This document shows positions 33,346 to 45,094 of a stretch of 64,000 bases of DNA, piece after piece. The notes beneath the pieces were generated by a model. That model did not search any database and had not been told where the DNA came from. It saw nothing but the letters and a program-made list of their open reading frames with translations. Positions within the stretch are counted from its first letter, which is position 1. Every line of letters starts with the position of its first letter. The translations under genes and the position numbers were made by a program. The DNA is from Prochilodus magdalenae (Eukaryota; Chordata; Actinopteri; Characiformes; Prochilodontidae), in the NCBI GenBank assembly GCA_024036415.1, contig JAMWET010002899.1, positions 140,001 to 204,000 of the forward strand. The letters run 5' to 3'.

Positions 33346-34059
33346 AAAACATCTTTCTAAAATAAGTGGGATACAGTTTTAATTACTGACAGAATGATGG
33401 AATGTTCCCGCATTACTGAAGTACAGCCATAATTGCCCACTTCATTATCATCCTTCCATCTGCTCAGTAGCCCTCAGTTCAAAGCTGTGGGTCATGAGTT
33501 TCCATGTTATTATAATCAATCGCGATTGGACCAACACTCCGTCTATGAATGAACATTTTGTTATCGATTTCACAACAAAACGTTCCATGCTTTACAATAT
33601 ATGTGTATGAACAATGTGAGGCGGCCACAATATCTTCTAAATCACATTAGCCACTTGCACTTGAGACATAATGACTTTTTCCAAAGGCCAAGGGAGCCAT
33701 GGACAAACCACTATTTTATGGAGGGTGACATGAACCGCCAAGGGACTCAGGAAAGCTTGTCAAAGTTATTGAAACGCATCTAATGGCTTAATTCGAGTAA
33801 CGTGCACTTTGTAGAGAATGTGTCATCTGTGCATCGTATAGAGGCCCAGCCAGTATGGTGAACAGTCGATGTATGTTCTGAGCCAGGTGTGGTATTTTTG
33901 TGGCCTTGGGTTCAAATTCAGAGCAAAGAACCATATATGTTTCAATACACTACAGGGATTGTATGTTTTGAATGTCTGTCAATAACCTCAAAGGACACAC
34001 CTTGGGTTCTCAATGGCTTGGCTTGTATATACAGTTTAACATAGAACTTATACGGCATT
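33346..34059. other. Candidate non-coding elements
   Basis: 33440-33590 (cagccataattgcccact, ttattataatcaatcgcg) and 33600-33830 (cacattagccacttgc, gcatctaatggcttaattcg) are balanced and repeat-free. A 60-codon frame at 33601 has no domain signal. Confidence 0.3.
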
Positions 34060-34803
34060 ATAACATTACATTGAGATTACTCAAACTTTAAAAAGGCTTT
34101 TTAAGGAACCACTTTCATATAGGGAAAATCCAACCACACTGTATCGTCATCATTACATTACTACATTATTAGTCATCATATATTTTTCATTTTGAGATTA
34201 TTCTAAAAATATTATCAAACCAATTTTTAGACATTTAAGTTGTATTAATGTCATATTTCCTTGAATAAATTATCTTATTGAATTGGATGGTAGCTTGTTT
34301 CAAGGATAACACCACTACACACAGTCTAGTACACGTGCCAAGATGCATGTATTTTTTTATTTTTTCTATTAACACTGTTCTTTCATGGAGCATGCTATCA
34401 ATAATGTCATTTCTTAAATGCATGCTGTTAACACAGTCCACATTACATTATGCACATGAATACAGTGCATATCCGCCCAAAATTTACACCTCAAATAGTC
34501 AGAAAGAAAATAATTAATATTAATATTATTATTATTTCTTTATTTTTTATTTTTTAGGCTATATCAGTCCACCGTGTGCACCCCAAAATAAGGTAGGTCT
34601 AATGAGGGGTCTCAGACGATCATGTAATTGATCTGATATATGATATTGAAATGTTATTTATTTATTTTACTTTTTTCAACTTCCAAAACAAATTTGCCAT
34701 GGTTGGTGGCTCATTGCTAATACATGGTGTTCACACTCTGCTCCTTACAGCACAGTTCCATGACTTCTTAATAAAAGGGATAATTTCACAGTTTTCACAA
34801 ACG

Positions 34804-34807
<4 letters not shown>
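34060..34807. other. AT-rich intergenic DNA
   Basis: Nothing recognised beyond an 'agaacc'-like phrase near 34100 and short AAT runs near 34510-34550. Confidence 0.4.

Positions 34808-34853
<46 letters not shown>
34808..34853. repeat. (ATT)n microsatellite
   Basis: Fifteen nearly perfect TTA units. Confidence 0.97.
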
Positions 34854-34854
<1 letters not shown>

Positions 34855-34989
34855 CTAAAACCGTAGTGCAAAAAGAGTGGTGTCCACACAGTTCAGTGAA
34901 TTTAATAACAGTCCTGAAGTTTAGAAATATTATCTCGTGTTATGTGATACAGACACAACAAAAGGAGTTTAGTATATGGCTCAGGGTAA

Positions 34990-35410
34990 ATGAACGCAGT
35001 TTCTACCCACCCACTGTGTCTCTGAGACCCTCAGCACCACCCCACCCCAACGTCACTCTTTCCTCCTGCATTTCAGTCCTGCAGTAATTACTGCGCGGAC
35101 GGCTTTACCTGGATTGATTTCCTTACATGTGTCTTATTACTCGGGGCCTGACACACAATAAACGCCGTGTCAGGCGCGTTAACGATGCTGGGACTGATAA
35201 CCCAGCGCGAGCGCGCCCGCACTCTCCTCCCGCATCTACATTCTGACAGCGCCTCAGCAACAGGCGGCGGACCTGCCCTGGCGCTCGGAGCCCTGATCTC
35301 GGCGAGGAGCTTTAAAATTGGAAATTATCTCACATTAGAGAGACCGCTCGACTAACGGGGGGAAGGTATCATCGAACTAGGATCGATATCTCAGAGAGAT
35401 GGCATCTTAT
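34990..35410. other. Candidate non-coding element, GC-richer
   Basis: About 400 bases of balanced to GC-rich DNA: gcagtaattactgcgcgg, cctggattgatttccttac, acacacaataaacgccgtg, ggaaattatctcacattag. Contains paired TAATTA and GATTGATT cores. The short open frame at 35167-35355 is not recognised. Confidence 0.4.
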
Positions 35411-35937
35411 AAATTCCAGCCCATCTCTCTCTCTCTCTCTAAGGGTCTCTGATTCTCACGTAGTTCAACATCTCTGGTCAGTGTCCTCTCTCTGCTCTTG
35501 TTCGAGTCCCTGTACTCAGATCTCTCTCTCTCTCTCTGAACATATTTAAATTTTCTTGTAACAAATTAATTCCAGCGTTTTCTGCTGATTGAATTAAGGT
35601 GCTGTCACAAGCGCTCGGCCGCTCCAGGGTCGGGAAGGGTTTGGTAGTTGAGGGGGGAGTTGAGATTAGGGCGGGGGGTGGTATATGGGTGGGTTGGGGG
35701 GTGTTTTGTGGAAGGGTTGGGGGGTGAGGGGGTGAGTTGAGACAAATTGGCAGCGTGGACGCGGGGTAACAAGCGGCAGCGTTGAGTCCCTGATAATCTT
35801 CCCACTAATTCTCCATTACGGCGAAATGAAGCCATAAATCTTCCTGACAGCTGATCGATGTAAACATTGTTTCCCCCATGATTGCCAGCGCTCCCAGCGG
35901 AGGCACTGTCCGCGCAATCCGCCGAAATTACTCCCCC

Positions 35938-35938
<1 letters not shown>
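35411..35938. other. Short CT runs, G-rich tract and candidate non-coding element
   Basis: CT runs lie at 35423-35440 and 35520-35537. From 35625 to 35735 the plus strand is very G-rich with many runs of three to six G (G-quadruplex pattern). From 35755 to 35930 the sequence is element-like (cactaattctccattacggc, gaagccataaatcttcctg, gatgtaaacattgtttccc). Confidence 0.4.

Positions 35939-35984
<46 letters not shown>
35939..35984. repeat. (GA)n microsatellite
   Basis: Forty-six bases of uninterrupted GA directly after the candidate element. Confidence 0.98.
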
Positions 35985-35986
<2 letters not shown>

Positions 35987-36039
35987 CCCCTAAAACAAGA
36001 GAAGGAGGCCGGAAGCCTCTCGCGCTCTTCCACCTGACG

Positions 36040-38100
36040 ACAAAAGCTAACCATGTAGCTTTAGCTTAGCGCTAACTCTCAAAGTTAGATAATTGGGCTA
36101 GCTGTACATTTCTGAGGTAAACATGACTTCTCCGAGGTCTGGTTCACAGGTGGAACCTCTCAAATGGGTAGCATGATGTTAGTTTCATATTTCTGAGGTA
36201 AAGTCTAACTTTTACATGGACTCAGGGTTATATGGAAACACCAGCTCTCGTTCCCCTCTGTGATGGCATGTTGCTTCTCTGAGGTAAAGAATATCACTCT
36301 ACCTCTTCTTTTGTTGTCTGAATCCAAGGAGGAAGTCTCTTAAATGAATAATGTGATGTAACTTTCACATTTCTGAGGTAAAACTACAACTTTGCCATCA
36401 GGATTATGGGAACATGGAATATCCCAAGTATCTCTAATTTTAGATTAGTTTCACATTTTCTAAAATACAAAAAATACAGCTATTTTTTTTTTTATTTGAG
36501 GTACAAAATATCAATTTACCTCTTCTTTTGGAATTGGGGTTCAGGTATGAAGTCTCCTAAACGGACAATGTGATGTTACTTTACCATTTCTAAAATAAAT
36601 AAAAAAACTTTCAGGAAAAGATTCAGGATTATGGAAATGCTCACTACAAATCTCTCAATCTGACATGAAATTAGTTCACATGTCTGAGGGTTACTTTTAC
36701 CTGGAGACAGAATTAATATGAACCTCTGAAACAGATGATGGCATGTTATTTTTGCATTCCTGAGGTAAAAATATGATTTTCTATTTTCTATTGGAGTCTA
36801 AGTTTCTAACGAATAGCCCGATATTTATATGTCTGTTCTTCTTTACTTTTATATTGAGCCAGAATTATGGGAATGTTAATGTTGAATCTCTTGTGTTCAT
36901 GTGAGATTAGTTTTGCATTTCTGGGGTAAAAATAGAACTTGTACATCATGTCAGGGTTATGGGAATGCTGACCTCCCAGATAGCGAGCATTTATCGGACC
37001 ACTAACCTGATTAGGTCAGCACTCACTGACTGTAAACCAGCCACAGCTGGTTAACCCTCAGACCACTCAGATTATTCTCCTGCATATAGCTATCTCCTAG
37101 CTAGTTTGTAATCCCACATTTCAAATACAAAGAGACTTTTATTGTAAATCAGCTAAAGCCAAAATTACAAACAACTAGGCCCAATATAAATAATAGTTTA
37201 AATGTTCTTGTTGACACTATGCTATAGATGAGAATTAGGTGAGAAACTAATTTACAGGCTAAACAAAGAAAGAAGTGAAGGATAAATAAGTAAATGGTAC
37301 TGTAAGTGGAAAACGAGTAAAGAGAATTGTAATCTTGTCTAAATCAAAAGTGCCCCTGTCCTTTTACTCTGAGGGCAATGGGAATGCTAAACCATCTCTC
37401 AAACATTGCATCTGCATTTCTGTGGTAGAAATTCATTTAGGATTTCTGGATCACAAGATGGCAAATGTCTCAAAATTCCATAACATGATATTAGTTTTAC
37501 ATTTCTGAGGAAACATATTCCTTTTATTTAGTATTCATGGAGTGTCACAGTCGGGAAGTCTATTAAAATGTTTTAAATCTGACTTTGTATTGTATTTCAA
37601 ATCTCTTATTTGTAGTATGGGTTACTCTTTTATGGCCAATGCATGTTATATGTTTGAAGTGAACATTTGAATTTGATCTATTGTATGATAAGCATCTTCT
37701 CAAATGCATCCAAAGTATAGGTTTTGAATCTCTTTAATAAAGATCTAACTTTTACTGGTAAAACTCTGAATTGTACACCAAATAATTGTTTTACATCTAA
37801 ACTACAAGTAGGTAAATTCAAGACAAAAAAAAAGTACGTTATGTCTCTACCATAAAAATATTAGTTTTATGTTTTGTATTTTTAAAATAAATAGCACAGT
37901 CAACCAGAGGCCTCTCAAGTGACAATAGCTTATTACTTTTACATCACTGCAGTAAAAATATTAGTTTTACACCTGTCCCTTAGAGTCGCTGTCCCTCAAA
38001 TGGAGAAAGTATTCATTTTACTTCTCTACAGTAGCACAAATATTACACATCACATTAATAACTGGACGTGTCTCAGTCTGAGGTAAAGGTACTGATTTGA
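36040..38100. repeat. Ancient degenerate tandem array, about 88-bp period
   Basis: The phrase tctgaggtaa occurs at 36111, 36192, 36278 and 36372 (steps of 81, 86 and 94). It then recurs in more decayed form: cctgaggtaa 36759, tctggggtaa 36920, tctgaggaaa 37504 and others. Between them the same companions recur in order: tttaca/tggactcaggg, gattatgggaat, tctcaaatg, aatgtgatgttactttcaca. No single unit is intact. This is the picture of an old satellite-like array decaying in place. No open frame of note. Confidence 0.75.
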
Positions 38101-38574
38101 CATCTCTTTTTAGTAGTCAAATAAAAAAAATGACAAAAGTTGAGGCAAGTAAACAAAGACAGTGAGTAGTGGGGTGTTTTAGCTGCTAGCGTAGGTCTAG
38201 AACATGTTAAGACATTGTTTTTAGCTAAAAGCAGTAGCAAGGTCCGAAGGCTAAGCTGTGGTAGCATGTATTAAATTACTCGATCCTTTATCGGGTGTCG
38301 TTAATGTCCTGTAAACGAGAAATGGAAGTGCCCTGTGGCTTGGCCTGTGGCCTCTTTCCGTGTGCACTTAATTCAAGAACAGATACTTTAAGTTCTGCTT
38401 CTCTAAGCCTGGTGGCCCCAACCAGACCCCAGCTACATTTCAGTTTACACTACACTCATCTATTACTGCCAACCCGTTCCCTCTGTTTCCTGCTCTCAAA
38501 GAACACATGTTGGCTTCCGTTCACTGGCTTGTGAACATCTCAGTCTGTCTGTTGATAAATATGCCCTGAAAATA
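38101..38574. other. Intergenic, nothing recognised
   Basis: Mixed composition. 38290-38440 is balanced (candidate element at best). Confidence 0.35.
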
Positions 38575-38996
38575 CAGTATATATTCAAAGGTATCGAGAC
38601 ACCATAATTTAATTGGTGAATATGGTTTCACACCCTGGCTGGCTCAGGATAAATCCCATAGAAAAGCATTGACCAATAGAATAGGAGCTGGTGCATATGA
38701 TCTTAAATTCATCATGCCAACTGCCAAACATGGGCTGAATGGGTATGAAGCCCCATACTATTGGGCTGTGGAGCAATGGACTGATTAGGCTTCAAACAGT
38801 GTCTGTGGGATAAGATTGAGTGTGATCCAGAAGTAATCATCCAACATTGGTACCTAATTTCTTTAATGCTGAATGCAATCAAATTCCCAAAAGATTAGAT
38901 GCTGTAGCAAAGAAGGGACAAACTCTGTATTATTACCCTTCATATCAGAATGAATATCAGATGAGAAGCTGTCCACAAACTTTTGGACATGCACGG
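38575..38996. mobile_element. Complete Tc1-like non-autonomous element (family A)
   Basis: Degenerate terminal inverted repeats face each other: left cagtatatattcaaaggtat, right (reverse complement) ccgtgcatgtccaaaagttt. Each is flanked by TA (38573-38574, 38997-38998). The interior carries remnants of the C-terminal transposase region, shared with 10890-11088. Length is 422 bases with no intact frame. Confidence 0.8.
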
Positions 38997-38998
38997 TA

Positions 38999-39562
38999 TG
39001 TGACCTGTTCATACATTTGAAGCAACACTTTGTGTTCAGGTCCACAGAGGGTTAACTTTCATTTCATGCCATCTCTAGCCTACTGCAGTGTCAGGCAAAT
39101 ACTCTTTAGTTACCATGATTCAAAGGAGGTCTAATTTCTAATTTTCTTTTGTTTCTCTCTCACAGCAATATGACTAGAGCAAACGGGTTTGAAAGATTGA
39201 GTTGTCAAACAGTCAAAGCTCAGTGCACATTATCAGGCTGTTAACTGTCTGATGATATTCTATGCCGTTATTAAATCATTCATGCAATTACAGGGAGTTT
39301 GATGCTCTTAAAGGGGAATCCTGCTGCGTGTCACCTCAGAGCCAGAATAAAATTCCTCTAGGGGCAACTACAAGCTGCAGTACATATAGGATAACAAGGT
39401 AAGCAGGTTAGCAGAGTAGGTGCCTTCCAAATGATTTTATCAGTAATATTTAGTTTGATCTTTGGATTTGCTAATGTGTGATAATGTGCAATGCTGTTTT
39501 TTCTCCAAATCCGAATTCCAACAATTATTTTCTTGCCGTGTCAGATTTGCTCAGTGTTTACT
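38999..39562. other. Candidate non-coding element around 39160-39350
   Basis: Balanced DNA with gattgagttgtcaaacagtc, cattatcaggctgttaac, gccgttattaaatcattc and atgcaattacagggag, including TGTCAA and ATTA-type cores. No repeat recognised. Confidence 0.35.
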
Positions 39563-40130
39563 CCCTTATAAAACGATAATATATGGCAATGTATTGGAAA
39601 ATATAGTGCAATATATTAAATATTACAATGTCATATATGGGAAACTAGTGCATATATTTAGCATATATTTATATAGTGATAAATATATTACAATATATTG
39701 TATAATACATAAGGAATTGCCGCTTTTCATATATTGTATATATGATAATATATATATAGTTTTATATATGTGAGAATATATACATACTGTATATTGCCAC
39801 ATGTATGAAATTGTATGAAAATATTCTCACATATATAAAACTATATATATTATCATATATGCAAACACATATGGAGAAATACATATGATGTCTACTACAT
39901 ATAAAATGAAATATATTACAATATATAAGTAAATATATATTATACTACCATACATACAATATATGAAAAGTGGCAATTCCTTATGTATTATACAATATAT
40001 TGTAATATATTTATCACTATATAAATATATGCAAAATATATGCACTTATTTCCCATATATGACATTGTATTATTTAATATATTGCACTATATTTTCCAAT
40101 ACATTGCCATATATTATCGTTTCATAAGGG
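39563..40130. repeat. Long AT-rich inverted repeat (palindromic element)
   Basis: The left arm 39563-39780 starts ccctta and the right arm 39821-40130 ends taaggg. The arms are near-identical reverse complements over about 215 bases, separated by a 40-base spacer. The right arm holds an extra segment of about 95 bases (about 39861-39955) not present in the left. Matching landmarks are cgataatatatggcaatgta and cataaggaattgcc on the left and their complements on the right. Frames on the two strands therefore encode nearly the same peptide, which proves the symmetry and not a gene. A clear target duplication was not found. Confidence 0.92.
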
Positions 40131-41090
40131 CTCCTTCTAAAAGCACTCTTGTACTAAGTTACTGTACTACATAACATGGTTGTAAATGAGACATTGATGG
40201 ACAATAGGTTTGAGAAGATATTGGCTTCAAACATTTATATTTTAAAATCCATTCATGGCAAAAAAAAATATTTTTTATTTTTCAGATTTACCACCATTTT
40301 ACTACCATTAACCTCGCATATATAAAATTCAGAATACTCATGTGGAATAGTAAATAAAATGGCTGTTTTTGTGGACATGGAGACCTCTGGTTTCTAAAAC
40401 ATTCATTGTATCTCGGTAAATACAGGCACCATGGTCAGTGCTGAGATAGATGGTTTGTTGTCACACGTTCTGATGATGAGTGTATTTGCAATAACCTGTT
40501 TGGCATCAACTGTGAATGACTGTTTACATTTCAGTGACTTCGTTATGCAGACATTTTGAAAAGTCAGTGGAACTCCCCACTCTGCCCCAAAATGAAATGT
40601 CATTAATTGGATTCTGGCATTGGTTCTTCTGCTCTGTTAAAGTTTAACCCAATGAAGAACGTTGATAATGGCCTGTTACTGAAGACCGTGTCCACATTAG
40701 TCAGTTATTTTAACAATGCCTTGCGAAAACGATCTGAAGATGTGCTGTATGGACAGCACTGTACCATTAGGTCTACTGCAGGAGTGTATTTATGAGGGCC
40801 ATCCAACCAACGCCTGAGGGGCATTCGTAAAGGACAAGGCAAGCCCTCAACGAACAGACATTCTCTATTGGCTTTAAAGGTTACTGCTCCTCCAATTGGT
40901 CCCAGTCTGGCAGTGTCACTTGCATTATGACTTCATCACCCCGGGAGAGGAGGATGAGACGAAAGAAAAACAGTTGGTTGCCATCCGTCAATGTCCGTCT
41001 CAAATTACCGCTCGACCAATCACCACGCAGGATCAATAGGGAGCCGGGGAGGGCGGAGAGGAAGGGACCGGAGGGGGACTGACCAGCCTA
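40131..41090. other. Intergenic; small repeat fragments
   Basis: 40349-40390 matches the small repeat noted at 2417 and 26190. 40425-40480 (caccatggtcagtgctgaga) matches family C. The rest is unassigned. 40900-41090 is GC-richer. Confidence 0.4.
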
Positions 41091-42280
41091 GAGATGGAAG
41101 AATAACTGATCAATACATGAGGATGGATTTTGTCATTTTGAAAACCTGCTGTCAGAGGTAAAGCACTACTATATGGTACTCGAGGTGATCGCTGAGGTCT
41201 CTGGCGAGCCTTGGTCCAAAATTGTGGCGGACTGTTTCGGAACAAAGGAAGTTCAGAGAGGTCATGAAAAATAACAGTGCAACTTTTTTATCTGTGGAAC
41301 TGAAACATTCAGCAGGTGGCCAGAACCTTATTGATTTTGCATTAGATAACTTCGAGCACGGGACAGCAAAAGTAGCCTCAAGTTTGTCCCAAAAGATATA
41401 TGACATAGATCCCAATTATTGAAGCCTTCTCTCAGACTAATGACTGTTTGATCACAGCCGGTGGGTTTATTGACAGCCGAAGTGGGCTGATTAATGTTGG
41501 TTTAAGCCAGCCAGGATAATACTTACACAAGGCTTATTAGGGGCAGAAGCAGCCGTGACTGATACCTCAGCTCAGAGATGTCTTTTAAATCACACTCTGT
41601 AGCTTTTAAAAGGCTGACCTCTGCCATTAAAATGGCCATTAGACTCAGCTCCAGCCGACTGAACACATGAATAAGAGCTATTGATTTTGATATTTAACTG
41701 TAATCGACACAATGCCTTGTCAGCTTTTGGTTATTGAGTCGTGGTCATGCCTGGTTTGCAATTTAAGACACAGGCTTCGGCAGTGAACCATGGACAAGCA
41801 TTTAGAGAAGAATTAGGTGTTCGGTGATGTGTAGGTGTATATAGGTGCATCCAGACAGAGGTGACTACTTAGGCCTGTTTAACATGGAGTACCTCTGACT
41901 GACGTGAGCAATACGGGACCATAGAATTTTCAATTCGGCACTCAGACATGTCGGAGCATTCACAAACTTTTTGTCTTGCGGGAGCAAAAAGCTGTGTTTG
42001 TCCGTAGCAAACAAATCAGAATTTTTCACAGGCCAATTTTTTCCTCATCTAGAGAATAGAGAACTATTTTGCATGCCCTGGATCGTATTTCTACCTTCAT
42101 GGGGCCACGAGGTTTGAACCCTGGAATCTCACAAACTTCTATCTGACCTAAGAACGCCTTGGGTGGCCTTGCTGAGGTCCAGATAGCCAGAGAAATGTAT
42201 TGGGGAAAATAAGATGTTCAGCGAAATATAAGAGGAACCATCTTCAGACTTTAAAACAGACTGTAGTTAAGCACTAGAAT
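41091..42280. other. Candidate non-coding element region
   Basis: 41400-41760 is the strongest part: cccaattattgaagcc, gggctgattaatgttggttt, gccattaaaatggccatt and gctattgattttgat. Short open frames around 41222 on both strands overlap each other and match nothing known. From 41830 on the DNA looks ordinary. Confidence 0.35.
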
Positions 42281-42289
42281 TTCTCCGGA

Positions 42290-42786
42290 GTGATCACATC
42301 AGAACGCCCAGGCACCTGAGCATCAGTGCCATTGTGGGTCTCCTGCCCTGTTTCATCGCCAGGCATGACCATAACCTTTACACTGACCAGCGTCTGGCTC
42401 TGATCATGAACTCTATCTCTGGGTCGGCTCCATCTTGCAGTTACTCCCTCCTGGACTAATCAGACTGGATCCAATAGATGTTCTTCTCCTGGTAGTTCTG
42501 TCTTTCTCGTCTCATCCGGGTTCGACCTGAGGAGGTTGGGTTCCGCCCTTGAGCCTGGTTCCTCTCGAGGATTTTTCCTTACTCACGGGAGTTTTTCCTC
42601 GCCACTGTTGCCTCTGGCTTGCTCAATGAGGGCTTGGACCAGGTTTTCCCCACCATCAAATGTCTGTACATTAACTTTGTGTTTATTTTTTCTTTTCTTT
42701 TTTATAACAAACTGATTTTCTGTGAAGCTGCTTTGAGACAACGTTGGTTGTAAAAAGCGCTATACAAATAAACATTGATTGATTGA
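42290..42786 (+). mobile_element. L2-clade LINE (or L2-tailed retroposon) 3' end
   Basis: Recognised by ggttcctctcgaggattttt, ggagtttttcctcgccactg, gcttgctcaatgagggctt, then aagctgctttgagacaa and the terminal agcgctatacaaataaa with a short (ttga)n-like tail ending at 42786. This order is typical of teleost L2-type 3' UTRs. No reverse transcriptase is left in this copy. Confidence 0.82.
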
Positions 42787-43134
42787 CTGTACTCTTCCAA
42801 CTTTCAATTGTAGTCTTTTGGAAACAACATGAACAACATTCAATTTAGATCAGCTGCCCTTTCCGATGACTGGTTTGCCTTCAGGAAACCAGAGATACTG
42901 ACCCCTAAGTCACCAGACTCCTCACTCCTCATGAGGTGTCGATGTTGGTGTCATAAACATCAACATCAAGTCGACATCAGGCATTTTCGACAAGTCGACT
43001 ACTCTGTGCAACCCCTAATGGTCACTTGCTCAATGTGTACATGACACACATCTGAGTGATGAGCTGAGCCAAGGCACGTTACAAGTATTAAAATAGGAAC
43101 CTGAAATTATCATTAGATCGCAAATGGCTGTTTC
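42787..43134. other. Intergenic, nothing recognised
   Basis: Unassigned. The phrase gtcgatg...catcaacatcaagtcgacatc (42938-42975) contains short inverted repeats. Confidence 0.35.
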
Positions 43135-43430
43135 CAGGAGCATATGATTGTTGAGAGTGGAGCTTTTAATAACTCAGATTAGCTTCCTAGTCTAGTTGTA
43201 CTTCAACTTATTCCCCATACTAACTTGGCCCAGCTAATGCTACCGTGGCCTGCTTGCCAATTGCTAATGAACACAGATTAGCACTGTTAATTACAAGCAT
43301 AATTATTAATGAATTAATTCGTCCCCGGTGCTATGATGAAGTATTTAATGCATGAGCGGAAGATGCTAAGGCATCCAGCAGGAAAACACGGAAAGAGAGT
43401 TAGCTGTTAACTGAGGAACTTCCAATCATT
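43135..43430 (+). repeat. Solitary TAAT-rich unit, related to the 45095-46620 array
   Basis: Contains the same ordered phrases as units of that array: gagcttttaataactc, agttgtacttc, actaacttggcccagctaa, gctaccgtggcctgctt, ttgctaatgaacac, gattagcactgttaattac. It also carries the flanking phrase gatgaagtatttaatgcatg, like the array's right flank (gacgaggtataaaaagcatg at 46533). It looks like the progenitor arrangement, or a duplicate including both flanks. Confidence 0.7.
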
Positions 43431-44029
43431 CTTGCTTTAGTTGTACTTCTGATAGTACTTCAAGATAGCCTGACCAGAGAGGATTCATAAACTGACAGCC
43501 ACCATTGTCACCGTCAGGTTGTTTTGACTGAAAGTGGAAATCTGAAAGTAGAAATGTGCAACCTGCAATTTACTGACTTGAAGGCAAAATGAGACTTGCT
43601 GTTGTAATGCCTGGTTTAGTTCGAATATGGCCGTTTTCAGGACGCAGATGAAGGTAACCTTGGTCCTGGAATGCGTAGGACTGGCCTGCTAGCAGAGAAA
43701 CCCATTATACAGTAGCAAGTGAGGACAAGCTAAGAGTCATCACCTCGATTGTCATATTTAGAGCTGTGTTTCCAATCAACATAATGCCCTTTAAGATCTC
43801 ATTTATAAAACATTATCAAGGGGTCAGAAGGCAACTGGAGATTGCATAAATAACCAATTAAACATATGAATAATTTGCCCTGAGGTCAAGTATCGATCTC
43901 TTCCTCCTCTCTCGGAGAGTGTTGGTGGGGTATAGATGAATGCCCAGGGCCATGCAACAGTGATGCTGCGCTAATCATGCAATCATCTCGCATCTTTCTT
44001 GTAGGAAGCCGCTTGTGCGAACCTGCTTT
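43431..44029. other. Candidate non-coding element
   Basis: 43780-43930 is balanced with cctttaagatctcatttat, aaataaccaattaaac and atgaataatttgccctg. No repeat recognised. Confidence 0.35.
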
Positions 44030-45090
44030 TCAGCCAAGGCCTCGCGGGACGCCATTTAAGTGATGTACGAGGGCTGGTGAGATTGAGACCGGAGCGGAGA
44101 GCAAATCCTCACAAGTGCAAGGTTGGAGATGTCTCCAAGTTTGGCTTGGTTGAGCGTGCGGTGTGGCCAAGAGCAGCGACCTCTGTGAAGTGTAATATTG
44201 TCGATCAGAATATCTCAAATTGAAAACGAGACCTTTACGCCTGCCTTGACTGCTTTTACATACCACTTCATTGCATGCGTTATTTCTTTATCCGTTCTTC
44301 TCATTCATATATTCCAGTTTTTTTTCCTTCGCTTTCCCATTTTTTGGGCTTCTTTGCCGAGGAGAGGTGACATGTCCTGCGGCGTGTTATTTATTTTTGA
44401 AAAATTCAACGATTTAAAGTGTAACATTTCCAGACTCCAAGGTCACAGCTGTGTAGCGTTTTCTCTCCCTCTCTCTCTTTCTCCCTCTCTCTCTCTCTGC
44501 CTCTCTCTCGCTTTCCTCCGCTCCTTCTCTCTTTTCTCTGTCTTGCCCTCCCTGCAAATCGATCGCTTCTAAAGAGCTCAAACGGAGCGCAAGGACTCTA
44601 GGGGCCTCCGGCAATGCGGTCGGAGGGAAAACGCTGGTAGGGACGCAGGCGTACAGAGAGAGAGAGAGAGCTCTCCCATCTTTTCCAATCGGAAAGCCTG
44701 GCAGCCTGACCTCGGAGTTCAGGGCGAGCGGGCGGATTGGCATGGGTACAGCAGCGCCGGGCCTGGAATTTAGCCGCCCGGGCTGACGCAGCGCGCCTTG
44801 GCCTCTCCTTGTGCCTTCGCCAAGTGCCTGAGCACAAAAAAAGACGATGTTTTTTCAGGTTTTGTCAGGGGTGGATGTAAATTTGATTCACTCTCCATTT
44901 ATTAAGGCCTGATTACAGGATCAGCTGTGCTCTAACTAGCGCTTTCAAATGTTGACCATGCAGCGCTTGTTTTAAACATGAGGGCACTGAAACAGGTTAA
45001 AGGCCCGTCTCTCAGTAACCCCGTCGGATGTGATGTGGTGCGCGGTCTCGCCAATACATAATGCAAAAGAAGACAACAAAAACTGAGAGT
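44030..45090. other. Candidate non-coding or promoter-like region with CT and GA runs
   Basis: CT-rich at 44462-44540, a GA run at 44657-44670, and GC-rich from 44580 to 44820 with several CpGs. Element-like DNA at 44860-44960 (gtaaatttgattcactctcc, ttaaggcctgattacagg). Frames on both strands overlap and have no domains. It could be a promoter, but no TATA box, first exon or splice donor is convincing. Confidence 0.3.
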
Positions 45091-45094
45091 TTAA

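Noticed and set aside
39462..40045. Two frames on opposite strands encoding nearly the same peptide
   Set aside because: Direct result of the inverted repeat; AT-rich Tyr/Ile composition with no domain.
44030..44840. CpG-island promoter
   Set aside because: GC-rich with CT/GA runs, but no convincing TATA box, initiator or first exon; cannot be separated from other GC-richer non-coding stretches.
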